This document shows positions 33,221 through 40,805 of a DNA stretch of 64,000 nt, piece after piece. The DNA comes from Vibrio bivalvicida (lineage in GTDB: Bacteria; Pseudomonadota; Gammaproteobacteria; Enterobacterales; Vibrionaceae). How positions within the stretch are numbered: position 1 is the stretch's first letter; each line of letters starts with the position of its first letter. The stretch spans positions 109,173 to 173,172 of the forward strand of contig NZ_LLEI02000091.1 of assembly GCF_001399455.2 (NCBI RefSeq). The letters run 5' to 3'. The notes beneath the pieces are model-generated. The model saw nothing but the letters and a program-made list of their open reading frames with translations, was not told the DNA's origin and made no database searches. A program made the translations under genes and the position numbers.

Positions 33221-34438
33221 TTATTTATAATCATAAACAACTTTGTTTATATCTCCTCCTTGGGCGATAAAACCAACTTTATCACCTTCTACATGGTGTC
33301 TTCCATTCACTTTTTTTGAAAAAGTATCCACTCCATCTCTAACACCTTCCAATTTTGATTCACTGGTTCTTCCAACTACATTTGTTCTTCCTTTTACCTC
33401 TGCAACAATACCTAGCTCTAACAGCTCTTGTGTTAATTTTTCGGCGAAGCTGTCATGAAGTTCGTCGGGGTTATAGTTTGAAATTCTCTGGGCCTGTGCA
33501 AGTGTTGTACTTCCTTTAGGAAGACACCCATATCCACTCCCACTGCTACTAGGCCAGACAATGTCAACTCTGCTATTATCAGCCCTCAGCTCTAGTGCTT
33601 CCTTACGGTTGTTAACAAGTACCGACGATGAGCTTCCTCCATTACATGCCATAACACTCACAACAAGCGGTTTTCCTTTATATTCAGATTTTGATCGTGT
33701 AATTGCCTCGGCAATACCTTTAGCATAATCTTGAGCTGTTATTCTCACACCTTTGTCACTGACTATCGAACTGGAGCCCGGGGAACAGTGTCCAACAATA
33801 TAAACTCTAGAGTTAAAAGTAATACCTTTGAGATTATCTGGAATGCTAATAACATTTGATTTCAAACTTACAGATTGAGTTTTTAAGGCGCTTGACTTAG
33901 CTTTCAAAGCAATACCCTCTGCTGACTTTCCTGAACCAGAATCTAAAATAAATTGTTGATCATATTTTCTTGAAGCGTTATTTGTGCTGTCGCCTCCAGC
34001 AGGAGGTGGTGTAGCACTTCGCGGAGGAAGCGGTGGTGGTGTGGCACCTCGCGGAGGCAGCGGTGGAGCTTGTTGACGCATCGCTGCTTCCAGTAAAACT
34101 TTTGCATCTCGGAGAGTCAATTGATCACTATTTAACCCGACAAAACGACTTTCCCCACCAGTAGCTTGATGCAAGACAAAGTTGTTCTTACCAAAGCGAG
34201 AAGCACTGTTGAATAACTCAGCCTGTTCATTCTTGTTGAGGATGACGTTCGATGCGTGCTTCAGCACCTCTGTAGCAAAGGTTTTTTCTGTATCTCTCGC
34301 ACCACTTGAGACTTTAAGTCCTTGAAATCTACCTTCAGTATTTGGAGCTACATTTCCTTTTAGTTTACCCGTTGCGTCACCATTGTGTTCGGCTAGTTTA
34401 GTGACCTGAGTGTGCAATTGTTGAATCGATAATGCCAT
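33221..34438 (-). CDS. Candidate T3SS effector with caspase-clan (C80-like) His/Cys pair and SH3-ligand-like proline repeats
   Basis: I do not recognise this 405-aa protein as a named effector. I chose the ATG at 34438, with GAGGT 6 nt upstream; two earlier in-frame ATGs lack one. Residues 1-122 are polar and helical and could hold the secretion signal and chaperone site. Residues 124-146 repeat ATPPPLPPR, with two PxxPxR motifs. Residues 211-390 form an alpha/beta domain with YIVGHC (His217) and VVSVMACNGG (Cys265). A hydrophobic strand ending in GH, then a strand ending in AC, 48 residues apart, is the arrangement of clan CD cysteine peptidases (caspases, and C80 autoprocessing domains of MARTX and TcdB). 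A near-perfect ExsA box and a divergent chaperone gene mark it as a T3SS1 substrate. Protease activity is inferred. Confidence 0.6.
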   Translation of the reverse strand: MALSIQQLHTQVTKLAEHNGDATGKLKGNVAPNTEGRFQGLKVSSGARDTEKTFATEVLKHASNVILNKNEQAELFNSASRFGKNNFVLHQATGGESRFVGLNSDQLTLRDAKVLLEAAMRQQAPPLPPRGATPPPLPPRSATPPPAGGDSTNNASRKYDQQFILDSGSGKSAEGIALKAKSSALKTQSVSLKSNVISIPDNLKGITFNSRVYIVGHCSPGSSSIVSDKGVRITAQDYAKGIAEAITRSKSEYKGKPLVVSVMACNGGSSSSVLVNNRKEALELRADNSRVDIVWPSSSGSGYGCLPKGSTTLAQAQRISNYNPDELHDSFAEKLTQELLELGIVAEVKGRTNVVGRTSESKLEGVRDGVDTFSKKVNGRHHVEGDKVGFIAQGGDINKVVYDYK

Positions 34439-34495
34439 ATTGACCTCGATATTGTGGAATTCAGCCATCATGTTAAGGGGTTATTCTGGCTCTAG

Positions 34496-34520
34496 TTTGC
34501 ATTTTTGGTCGCTAATTTTT
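34496..34520 (-). promoter_or_regulatory. Putative ExsA-binding site for the caspase-clan-like effector
   Basis: On the minus strand: AAAAA at 1-5, GAC at 11-13 and TGCAA at 20-24, the best match in the window to the P. aeruginosa ExsA consensus. Its 3' end is 58 nt from the ATG at 34438. Confidence 0.75.
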
Positions 34521-34548
34521 ATTTTAGGTCTCAAAAGACGAATGCCTA

Positions 34549-34573
34549 CAAAACCACAGCCACGAGTAACAAA
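34549..34573 (+). promoter_or_regulatory. Putative ExsA-binding site for the divergent chaperone
   Basis: CAAAA at 1-5, GCC (GnC) at 11-13 and ACAA at 21-24; the TG of TGnnA is replaced. It is 58 nt from the chaperone ATG at 34631 and 28 bp from the opposite-facing site at 34496. Confidence 0.45.
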
Positions 34574-34630
34574 TGACTAAGAGTTTTTTTGATAACTTCA
34601 TGGATATTCTTTACAAGGTGGTCAAATCAC

Positions 34631-35044
34631 ATGAACGAAAGATTTAAAATGGTTATAGACGATTTAGGTAGGCTTCTAGAAACAGAACTGACTATAGAAG
34701 GAGGTCTATCCAGTTTAACTTTTGAAAACCAAAACGTCGTGCACCTAGCTCCTATTAGCGAAGACCAGTTGGTTATTTTTATGAGTGCTGGCACGCTGAC
34801 TAGTGAACAACAAGCAGTGCTGCTACTTAGACAAAACTTCTTTTCTTCGGAGTTTTTTCAACCGCGTATCGGTTTATCTCAAAACAACGATCTCGTAATT
34901 TGGAGTCAATACCGAATCAATGAACTCGATGCTCCAGCAATAAACCAAATTCTTGAAAATCTCTTGGATTTTGCTCAGGTTTTATCTTCGGAGGAACCGA
35001 TATCGACAGATTTGCCTCCATTATACTCAAGTTTGATGGTTTGA
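34631..35044 (+). CDS. Probable class I T3SS chaperone for the adjacent effector
   Basis: This 137-aa acidic protein has the CesT-type layout: an N-terminal helix (FKMVIDDLGRLLETEL), a beta core (VVHLAPISEDQLVIFMSAG), a QNNDLVIWSQYRI strand and a C-terminal helix. I chose the ATG at 34631, with AAGGTGG upstream and the upstream ExsA-like box at the usual distance. It is divergent from the caspase-clan-like effector gene, mirroring the arrangement at 13229/13448, so it probably serves that effector. Overall similarity to the 13448 chaperone is visible (VILWNHQSL against VIWSQYRI). Confidence 0.7.
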   Translation: MNERFKMVIDDLGRLLETELTIEGGLSSLTFENQNVVHLAPISEDQLVIFMSAGTLTSEQQAVLLLRQNFFSSEFFQPRIGLSQNNDLVIWSQYRINELDAPAINQILENLLDFAQVLSSEEPISTDLPPLYSSLMV

Positions 35045-35157
35045 CTTTAAAGAGTAGCACCAACATCATAATGATCAGCACTTAAAACTCATCATGTTAG
35101 TGCAGAGATAGCAGCTACATTTATTGATTAGACCATTGGCATTATTTGTTTTCTAGA

Positions 35158-35187
35158 CAAAAAAAGAGTGGCGACAACCACTCTCTA
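35158..35187 (-). terminator. Terminator of the small lipoprotein gene
   Basis: On the minus strand the stem AGAGTGG / CCACTCT with a short loop is followed by seven T residues, 20 nt beyond the stop codon at 35208. It also separates this gene from the chaperone on the other strand. Confidence 0.8.
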
Positions 35188-35207
35188 TTTTGTTCACAAC
35201 GCCTGTT

Positions 35208-35564
35208 TTACTCGTAAAATGACGAAGGCAGTACATACAGTAGTAAAACTGCACCAGTCACTTTAATCACGTTCTCAGAATCATTGACCAAAGCGGCAGG
35301 AGTCGCCATTACTTTTCTTGAAATCCTACTGATATCGCTTTCTCGAACAAAACATGCCTTCTCTACTTCTTGTGGCGGTTGTACACAAACCGAACTAATA
35401 TTTTGAGCTTTCAGTACGGCTTCAACATCTTCGCCAGCATAAGTTGGCAGAACTTCAATATAATCAGGCTCCGTTTTCGACCAGACCTGTACCGTAGATG
35501 AGCAACCTGCAATCATGGCAAGTGCCACAACTAGCAACCCTTTCACTCTTCGTGCTGCCTTCAC
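35208..35564 (-). CDS. Small lipoprotein of unknown function within the T3SS island
   Basis: This 118-aa protein has a basic N-terminus, a hydrophobic stretch and the lipobox MIAGC, so it is probably lipidated at Cys21. The mature part is short with two Cys residues and a hydrophobic C-terminal segment (VIKVTGAVLLLYVLP) that may be a second membrane contact. I do not recognise it. It lies 117 nt downstream of vscL on the same strand and is separated from it by no clear terminator, so it may be the last gene of the exsD-vscL operon. A pilot or peptidoglycan-related accessory role is only a guess. Confidence 0.65.
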   Translation of the reverse strand: MKAARRVKGLLVVALAMIAGCSSTVQVWSKTEPDYIEVLPTYAGEDVEAVLKAQNISSVCVQPPQEVEKACFVRESDISRISRKVMATPAALVNDSENVIKVTGAVLLLYVLPSSFYE

Positions 35565-35681
35565 AATTTTTCGTCCTTAATTTTGTTATCAAGCAACTCT
35601 TGCCCTCAGATTGAATAGGTTCATCCAATCCAATAAATCGTGATATTCAAACTTGGCGAGAGCAATAATTGGGTTGTTTAG

Positions 35682-36314
35682 TTACAGGGCGTTTTGACGT
35701 TCACTAAGTTGCTTTTCCATAGCCTGCTTTAACGCCTGCAACTGACCATCAATACTTGCGTCGATGATGCCGACTTCCGTTTCAAGGATACAGCCACCGT
35801 TTTTTAGACGCGCATCGGCAACGACTTCAACGTATCCTACTTCTGGAAAGTCACTCAATACCGATGAAACCTTTTCTCGGACGTCAATGACTTGTTCTGG
35901 ATGAACATGTAAAATCACTTGCTTTTGGTTACTGACCAATTGTAAAGCTTCACGCACAACACTTACCGTCGTATCAACGTCATCAAAGGTATCGATGATC
36001 TTGCGTACAGCATCAAGCACCACGCCGGTCATTTTTTGCTCTACCTGAAGGTAGTAATCATTACATTTAGCTAGGGTCGCAATCATGGTCTGGGCGTTTT
36101 CAATTTTCGCCTTTTGTAACCCATCTTGGTAACCACGTTGTTTTTCACTTTCGTAAGCCTGCTCAGCACTCTCAACAATGCTATCTGCTTTAGCATGCGC
36201 AGCTTCAACCAAGTGCTGGGAGTCTAAGTAGCTCAAGTACTCTCGAGCTTTTAGTACTTTCAACCCCGGTGCGAGTTGTAAGTTGTCTGTTTTTATTTCA
36301 ACAAATGAAACCAT
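35682..36314 (-). CDS. vscL: VscL/SctL, stator protein regulating the ATPase
   Basis: This 210-aa protein is of the FliH/YscL family. It has a long central helix rich in Glu, Lys and Ala (AHAKADSIVESAEQAYESEKQRGYQDG, split by Gly). A C-terminal domain related to the V/F-type ATPase peripheral stalk follows, with VILHVHPEQVIDVRE and GGCILETEVGIIDASIDGQL. It links the SctN ATPase to the SctQ pods. It overlaps vscK by 22 nt. Confidence 0.95.
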   Translation of the reverse strand: MVSFVEIKTDNLQLAPGLKVLKAREYLSYLDSQHLVEAAHAKADSIVESAEQAYESEKQRGYQDGLQKAKIENAQTMIATLAKCNDYYLQVEQKMTGVVLDAVRKIIDTFDDVDTTVSVVREALQLVSNQKQVILHVHPEQVIDVREKVSSVLSDFPEVGYVEVVADARLKNGGCILETEVGIIDASIDGQLQALKQAMEKQLSERQNAL

Positions 36315-36958
36315 TGGGGAATAACCTGCTTTGCGATTTTTTTAGTTAGTCGATATGCCAAATCACGCTGACTTTCTTCTAGCCAAGCAACATTTGATGA
36401 GAAAGTGAAATCTGACTGTTTGAGCTTAAAACGCCATCGCTGTTGGATATTGTCCGGAGAGTTTTTTAGGATAAAGCTAAACCAGACCAAGCCTAGCTGT
36501 AGCGCGCGCTCCTGGATGCTCACGCTGTCAAATTGACTAGGTAATTTGTGTTGCCACCCTTCTGGCCAATCAGAAAGTAGCATTGGACCTTGTTGAATAC
36601 AGAATTGCACCCCCTCAGGCCCAAACACCGTATTTAGATGTTGCTTTGGCTCCTTGAGTATAACTTGACGCATTGCAATGCAATGCAGCACACCGCCAAC
36701 CATGACTAACAGTTTCTTAAGTGCTTCAGGTGGCAAAAGTGCCATACTGTTTGTCGGTATATTAAAAGTCGACTCGGAAATGGGCGTCAATGCCCACTCT
36801 TTTAGCGCCCAGTTGTTAAGCATTGGTCTATGCCTCCAACCATCTAGGTTTTCTATCCAAGACTGCTTTTCGGTAAGCCAGCTACTGTCCATGTACTGAC
36901 ACGGGCAGTAGTTGAACTGGTGGACAACCTGACTAAGCGGTGTTTCTGGGTTAGCCAC
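36293..36958 (-). CDS. vscK: VscK/SctK, sorting-platform adaptor
   Basis: This 221-aa soluble protein is in the invariable position between sctJ and sctL, with the YscK-like Trp-rich pattern (DSSWLTEKQSWIENLDGW, NNWALKEWALTP). SctK connects the inner-membrane ring (SctD) to the SctQ pods. It overlaps vscJ by 8 nt and vscL by 22 nt. Identification is by synteny, size (YscK is 209 aa) and weak sequence features. Confidence 0.9.
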   Translation of the reverse strand: MANPETPLSQVVHQFNYCPCQYMDSSWLTEKQSWIENLDGWRHRPMLNNWALKEWALTPISESTFNIPTNSMALLPPEALKKLLVMVGGVLHCIAMRQVILKEPKQHLNTVFGPEGVQFCIQQGPMLLSDWPEGWQHKLPSQFDSVSIQERALQLGLVWFSFILKNSPDNIQQRWRFKLKQSDFTFSSNVAWLEESQRDLAYRLTKKIAKQVIPQWFHLLK

Positions 36959-37694
36959 GTTTTACATTCCTACGGCACCAAAGATAAGTTGCCATATTCG
37001 TTCCAATCATTAACGCCACCATAAAAAGAAGAATGACAACAAAATTATCTACCGAGTCTTTTGTTAGTTGAACAGACAAGATGCTCTCAAACTGATTCCC
37101 CTGAGGAGTGATTCGAACCTCTGCAGATGGTACCATTACGACACTAATACGATCGTAATTAAGGCCCTCTATACTGTTGTTGACTAGCAACTTTATCTGC
37201 GGCACGTACGAGTCTAATGCAACATCGGCAGCATGCTTGATGAATACAGAGGCTGAAGCTGGCGTTGGACGCTCTCCAGGACGTAGATCCTTTTCTTCGA
37301 GAACCACATGCACTCGCGCAACAAGTACCCCATCAATCTGAGAAAGTGTCGACGATAATTCCTGAGACTTTGCATAGATTAGACGCGCACGCTCTGCCAA
37401 TGGTGATGAAATTAAGTCATCTTTAGGGAATACTTCTTTTAGTGTTGAAAACTCTTCACGTGGATAGCCTTTGCGCTTAAGTGCATCTACCGCGAACGCT
37501 ATTTGCGAGCTATCCACCATCAATTTTACCGTGTTGTCTTTACCTGGCTCTTTGGTCGCTACAACGCCTTCAGACAGCAAAATAGATAACATCTCGTTAC
37601 CTTCTTTCTGGCTTATATTCGTGTAAAGCTCAGTTTGACAACCTGCAAGAAACACAACCATAGCCAAGGCGAATACACGCAATTTATTCATCAT
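36951..37694 (-). CDS. vscJ: VscJ/SctJ, inner-membrane ring lipoprotein
   Basis: This 247-aa protein is of the YscJ/FliF family. A signal peptide with lipobox LAGC (lipidated Cys19) is followed by the two ring-building motif domains (LYTNISQKEGNEMLSILL and VARVHVVLEEKDLRPG...ASVFIKHA) and a C-terminal transmembrane helix (FVVILLFMVALMIGTNM). It forms the 24-mer inner ring with VscD. It overlaps vscK. Confidence 0.97.
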   Translation of the reverse strand: MMNKLRVFALAMVVFLAGCQTELYTNISQKEGNEMLSILLSEGVVATKEPGKDNTVKLMVDSSQIAFAVDALKRKGYPREEFSTLKEVFPKDDLISSPLAERARLIYAKSQELSSTLSQIDGVLVARVHVVLEEKDLRPGERPTPASASVFIKHAADVALDSYVPQIKLLVNNSIEGLNYDRISVVMVPSAEVRITPQGNQFESILSVQLTKDSVDNFVVILLFMVALMIGTNMATYLWCRRNVKRG

Positions 37695-37697
37695 TTC

Positions 37698-38042
37698 TTA
37701 CTGAGCCTTTAATAGGGTTTCTACGTTTTGAGTGGTTTTGCCAACTGTCTTGGCAATCAACTCTTCTTGGAAAGTAATACGCGTCAGCGCCCATTGCATT
37801 TCTAGCAGTTTCGCAGGGTTGTCTCCTACCGCTTCCATGCTGTCCTGCAATGAACTTTTAGCATTGTCGATATTTGACTTTAGTTCACTGATGTTTTCTA
37901 ACAAACCACCCTCTAGGCCATTATTGCTTTCAGGTAATGACATTGCTTGATCGAAACGTTCACTGAGCCCATCTTCTATTTGGGCGTCTTGCACCTGCTC
38001 TAGGCTTGTTTGTACTACTTCAGTGTATTGCGTGTTGATCAT
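37698..38042 (-). CDS. vscI: VscI/SctI, inner rod protein
   Basis: This 114-aa protein has a polar N-terminus and a C-terminal helix (PAKLLEMQWALTRITFQEELIAKTVGKTTQNVETLLKAQ, in pieces) typical of YscI/PrgJ rod proteins, which polymerise at the base of the needle. It lies 3 nt from vscJ and 8 nt from vscH. Confidence 0.93.
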   Translation of the reverse strand: MINTQYTEVVQTSLEQVQDAQIEDGLSERFDQAMSLPESNNGLEGGLLENISELKSNIDNAKSSLQDSMEAVGDNPAKLLEMQWALTRITFQEELIAKTVGKTTQNVETLLKAQ

Positions 38043-38050
38043 ATGACCTC

Positions 38051-38680
38051 CTACGACAAATCTAACTTATGGCTATGAGTGAGCATGTTTTTGACGATGG
38101 CATTTTTTGAAATAACTAGGCTCAACTCTTGGCGAACCAAATCAACAACGGGTTTCATCTCCGGAACCGCTTTAAGCTCATCCCAAGCATGCCAAAGGGC
38201 TTGTTCCTTATGAGCACTCAGAGAATACTTCTCTGATAGCATTTGTCTAAGCTGATCGCTACCGGTAGGTGGTACATCTCTGAGTTCACTTGCGAAGTCC
38301 CCTACAAGCTCCTGTTTAAGCATATTCAGTAAATTCGAATTTGCTTCTTCTGTCCCTTTTAACGACTTCTCTTTGTTGTAGGCGTACCACAAAGCTTCTT
38401 TTTGCGAAGCAAGTTCGGGAAAAGCTTGTTTTAGCTCCGAGATCAAAGCTTGTCGACTAATATATTGCTGAGGCTTAATATTCTCATACCAAGCTTTAAC
38501 CATGGAAGCGTCACTAGAAGCTTGAACAACAGGCGGATTTGTTTCTTTTTTGACGCTTTTTTCTTGCTGCGTTGATTCCGTCATTAACGAACTCATTCGC
38601 TCTTCATCTTGGCGTCGATACGCGCTTAGCTCATTTCTGCTCTTTGGGTCAGCAGCTTGCAAGCTTGAGTCAATGATCAT
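38051..38680 (-). CDS. vscH: VscH, YopR/YscH-like early secreted protein
   Basis: This 209-aa helical protein is at the yscH (yopR) position between vscG and vscI. It shows two repeats of about 75 residues: the phrase LISELKQAFPELASQKEALWYAYNKEK in one and RQMLSEKYSLSAHKEQALWHAWDELK in the other (quoted in part as ALWYAYNKEK and ALWHAWDELK). YscH/YopR is secreted early and influences needle assembly, but its mechanism is not settled. It overlaps vscG by 4 nt. Assignment is mainly by synteny; YopR is 165 aa. Confidence 0.83.
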   Translation of the reverse strand: MIIDSSLQAADPKSRNELSAYRRQDEERMSSLMTESTQQEKSVKKETNPPVVQASSDASMVKAWYENIKPQQYISRQALISELKQAFPELASQKEALWYAYNKEKSLKGTEEANSNLLNMLKQELVGDFASELRDVPPTGSDQLRQMLSEKYSLSAHKEQALWHAWDELKAVPEMKPVVDLVRQELSLVISKNAIVKNMLTHSHKLDLS

Positions 38681-39036
38681 CCAAAGTTCCTAAGATCATG
38701 ACAAAAACTTTCAGCAAAGGCTTTACTTTGTGATCTCCCATTCGCTGCTTGTTGCAACCAATGCTCAGCCTTACTAGACAAACCCGCCTTACCCGCAGCC
38801 AAGGCAGCAAGAGGAATAAGAGATGCATGAGCAGAACACAATGAAGCAAGATGCTGCTCAGCTTGTTCATACTTGCCCCTATTCATTAAGCTCATCGCCA
38901 AAATCATCGCCACCACCTCTTCAGTCCCTTCTTCCTGTTCGAGGCACTCGACAATTGATTGAGCTTCTTTATGACAGTGCGTACCTGTAGCCATCAAAGC
39001 CACTGCAGCCAAAAGCTGACGCATTTCTCTTTCCAT
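38677..39036 (-). CDS. vscG: VscG, needle-subunit chaperone (YscG/PscG family)
   Basis: This 119-aa protein has tetratricopeptide-like helices (LLAAVALMATGTHCHKEAQSIVECL, then AMSLMNRGKYEQAEQHLASL, then LAALAAGKAGLSSKAEHWL), as in YscG. With VscE it keeps the needle protein VscF monomeric in the cytoplasm. It lies 3 nt downstream of vscF. Confidence 0.92.
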   Translation of the reverse strand: MEREMRQLLAAVALMATGTHCHKEAQSIVECLEQEEGTEEVVAMILAMSLMNRGKYEQAEQHLASLCSAHASLIPLAALAAGKAGLSSKAEHWLQQAANGRSQSKAFAESFCHDLRNFG

Positions 39037-39039
39037 CAG

Positions 39040-39291
39040 TTACACCTTTTGTAAAATAGACTGCATCACATCTTTAATTGCTCTGGTCGTTGTAGAGTTG
39101 ATGTTGTAGATAACTGACCATTGGTTGATGGTGTGCTGCAGCTCAGCTAGTTTCGAAGGATCGTCCGCGTTGGCTGAGAGATTATTGATAGCGGTGGTCA
39201 CATTAGTGTTTGCCGTTGCAGCCTGATCAGTAAGTTTTTTCTTAACTTCGTCGAGGTTGACTGTACTGGTACCAGTATAAAAAGATGTCAT
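39040..39291 (-). CDS. vscF: VscF/SctF, needle subunit
   Basis: This 83-aa protein has the length and hairpin pattern of YscF/PscF/PrgI. Two helices flank a PxxP-type turn (NADDPSKLAELQHTINQWSV), with the characteristic helix NQWSVIYNINSTTTRAIKDVM at the end (quoted as NQWSVIYN and TTTRAIKDVM). It polymerises into the extracellular needle. It lies between vscE and vscG, its two chaperone genes. Confidence 0.96.
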   Translation of the reverse strand: MTSFYTGTSTVNLDEVKKKLTDQAATANTNVTTAINNLSANADDPSKLAELQHTINQWSVIYNINSTTTRAIKDVMQSILQKV

Positions 39292-39302
39292 AGTATTTCT
39301 CC

Positions 39303-39512
39303 TTAACTTAGCCGGGAAACGTAGTTTTCAAGGACTGCCTGGGCAGCTATATACGCTTCGTGTTGCTTGGTTAATTGTTGATATTGCTGAGGATCACACC
39401 CCTGATCTAGCTTTCGCTTGACAGAAGTTTGCGCTTGGAAAAGTGTCTCCTTAAGCTTCTTCACTTCAGCTCCAGTTGGATCGTTATTTAAGATTTGTTC
39501 AAGATCTGTCAT
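39303..39512 (-). CDS. vscE: VscE, co-chaperone of the needle subunit (YscE/PscE family)
   Basis: This is a 69-aa helical hairpin. I chose the ATG at 39512 (MTDLEQIL, similar to the YscE start MTQLEEQL, preceded by AAGAG); the open frame upstream lies inside vscD. The GCDPQQYQQL turn corresponds to YscE GGDAKQYQ. It overlaps vscD by 14 nt. Together with VscG it binds VscF. Confidence 0.9.
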   Translation of the reverse strand: MTDLEQILNNDPTGAEVKKLKETLFQAQTSVKRKLDQGCDPQQYQQLTKQHEAYIAAQAVLENYVSRLS

Positions 39513-40800
39513 TGTTATTCTCTTTTGAATATCCGAGTTCAATATTGATGACCTGTCCACCTTTCACCAATTCAATTCCGTCAGGTGTTACACTTGAAAT
39601 GCGATAGCCTTGAGGGGTTCGGGAACCCACCATATAACGAACATTGTCTGTCAAAATGACATACGGCACCTGACCAAAATTCACGCTGCGAAATGGGAAA
39701 TCAACGTTACTTCCTTTGCTAACTTTTGGGATAGATTTCAAAACCAAGTACGGTTTTTCACCATACTGTTCCCTGAACTCTCGAGTGACGCTGTAAAAGC
39801 GTGTCGTCTCAATATCATCTAGCTCACCGCGCACTTCCACGCGATCACCACTGGTAACGATTTGGACTTTTTTGAGTAAGGATTCTTTTTCAAGCAGCTG
39901 CTTCAGCGTATCCATATACGCCCCTGCCCGCTGTAACTCAACCTTCCACGCAACAAGACCGGGGACATCCCTTTCTAGAATCTGTTCGACTTGACTCCAA
40001 CGGCTCGCATCATCGATGTATCCTGTTAGCAGCACGGTCCCTGTTTCATCACCGTTCTCAACTTTGACTTGGTGATAACCTAGATTTCGAAGGATAAAGC
40101 GAACTCCGCGACGGATCTCTTCCATGGTGCGTAAATCGCTTTTATAGTTAATCCCTAGTAAGTCTATTCGACGCAATAGCTGTAATTTTTGGGCACTATC
40201 GTCGACATATCCTTCGAGTACCGCTTGGTGAACGTTCGCATTCCATTCTACACGCACATCATCTAGCCCAAGTTCTTTCAAAATATCCCGAACTTGAACA
40301 ATTGGTTCCGCTTCAGTGGTAATCTCGTTGGCATTACTATTCGCCTGGCTGTACCACATACCCGCAAGAATCGCGCTCGGCAACATACTGCACACAACAC
40401 CAATCAATAGAGATCGTTTCCAACTCGAAGTTCTCGTCACCTTGTTGGATATCTCTTTGGTTACAGTTTCTGTTTCACGGCCCAAGATTGCCAAATCATC
40501 ACCTGCATGTCCGATAGCAAACTGAACTACCCCGACAGAAACCAAACTGCCGCGCTCTAGTTCAACTCCTTCTTCAACAACATCGACCTGCTCACCCTGT
40601 AGCGAAGCGTCGCTACAGCCTTTCAAGATGACATTCTCTAACGTACATTCAAGCGTAAGGTGATGACTCTCAACACCCGCGTCTGAAAGTACAAGGTCAG
40701 CACCAAAGTCATCATTTCCTAGCACCAATGAACCTTGAGGCAAAGGGACCTCTACTCCGGAATGCACCCCGGATAAGATACGAATTTTCCATTGCTCCAT
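39499..40800 (-). CDS. vscD: VscD/SctD, inner-membrane ring protein
   Basis: This 433-aa protein has an N-terminal FHA-like cytoplasmic domain (about 1-115, HSGVEVPLPQGSLVLGNDD then SHHLTLEC), one transmembrane helix (about 135-155, RSLLIGVVCSMLPSAILAG) and periplasmic ring-building and BON-like repeats. It surrounds VscJ and contacts the secretin. I chose the ATG at 40800; the TTG at 40809 would sit only 2 nt from the AAGGAG Shine-Dalgarno. The gene abuts vscC. Confidence 0.95.
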   Translation of the reverse strand: MEQWKIRILSGVHSGVEVPLPQGSLVLGNDDFGADLVLSDAGVESHHLTLECTLENVILKGCSDASLQGEQVDVVEEGVELERGSLVSVGVVQFAIGHAGDDLAILGRETETVTKEISNKVTRTSSWKRSLLIGVVCSMLPSAILAGMWYSQANSNANEITTEAEPIVQVRDILKELGLDDVRVEWNANVHQAVLEGYVDDSAQKLQLLRRIDLLGINYKSDLRTMEEIRRGVRFILRNLGYHQVKVENGDETGTVLLTGYIDDASRWSQVEQILERDVPGLVAWKVELQRAGAYMDTLKQLLEKESLLKKVQIVTSGDRVEVRGELDDIETTRFYSVTREFREQYGEKPYLVLKSIPKVSKGSNVDFPFRSVNFGQVPYVILTDNVRYMVGSRTPQGYRISSVTPDGIELVKGGQVINIELGYSKENNNDRS

Positions 40801-40805
40801 TCTTA

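Noticed and set aside
33221..35044. Identification of this pair as VopS or VopR with chaperone
   Set aside because: There is no Fic motif HPFxxGN for VopS, and the His/Cys alpha/beta domain does not fit VopR; the pair occupies the equivalent place only.
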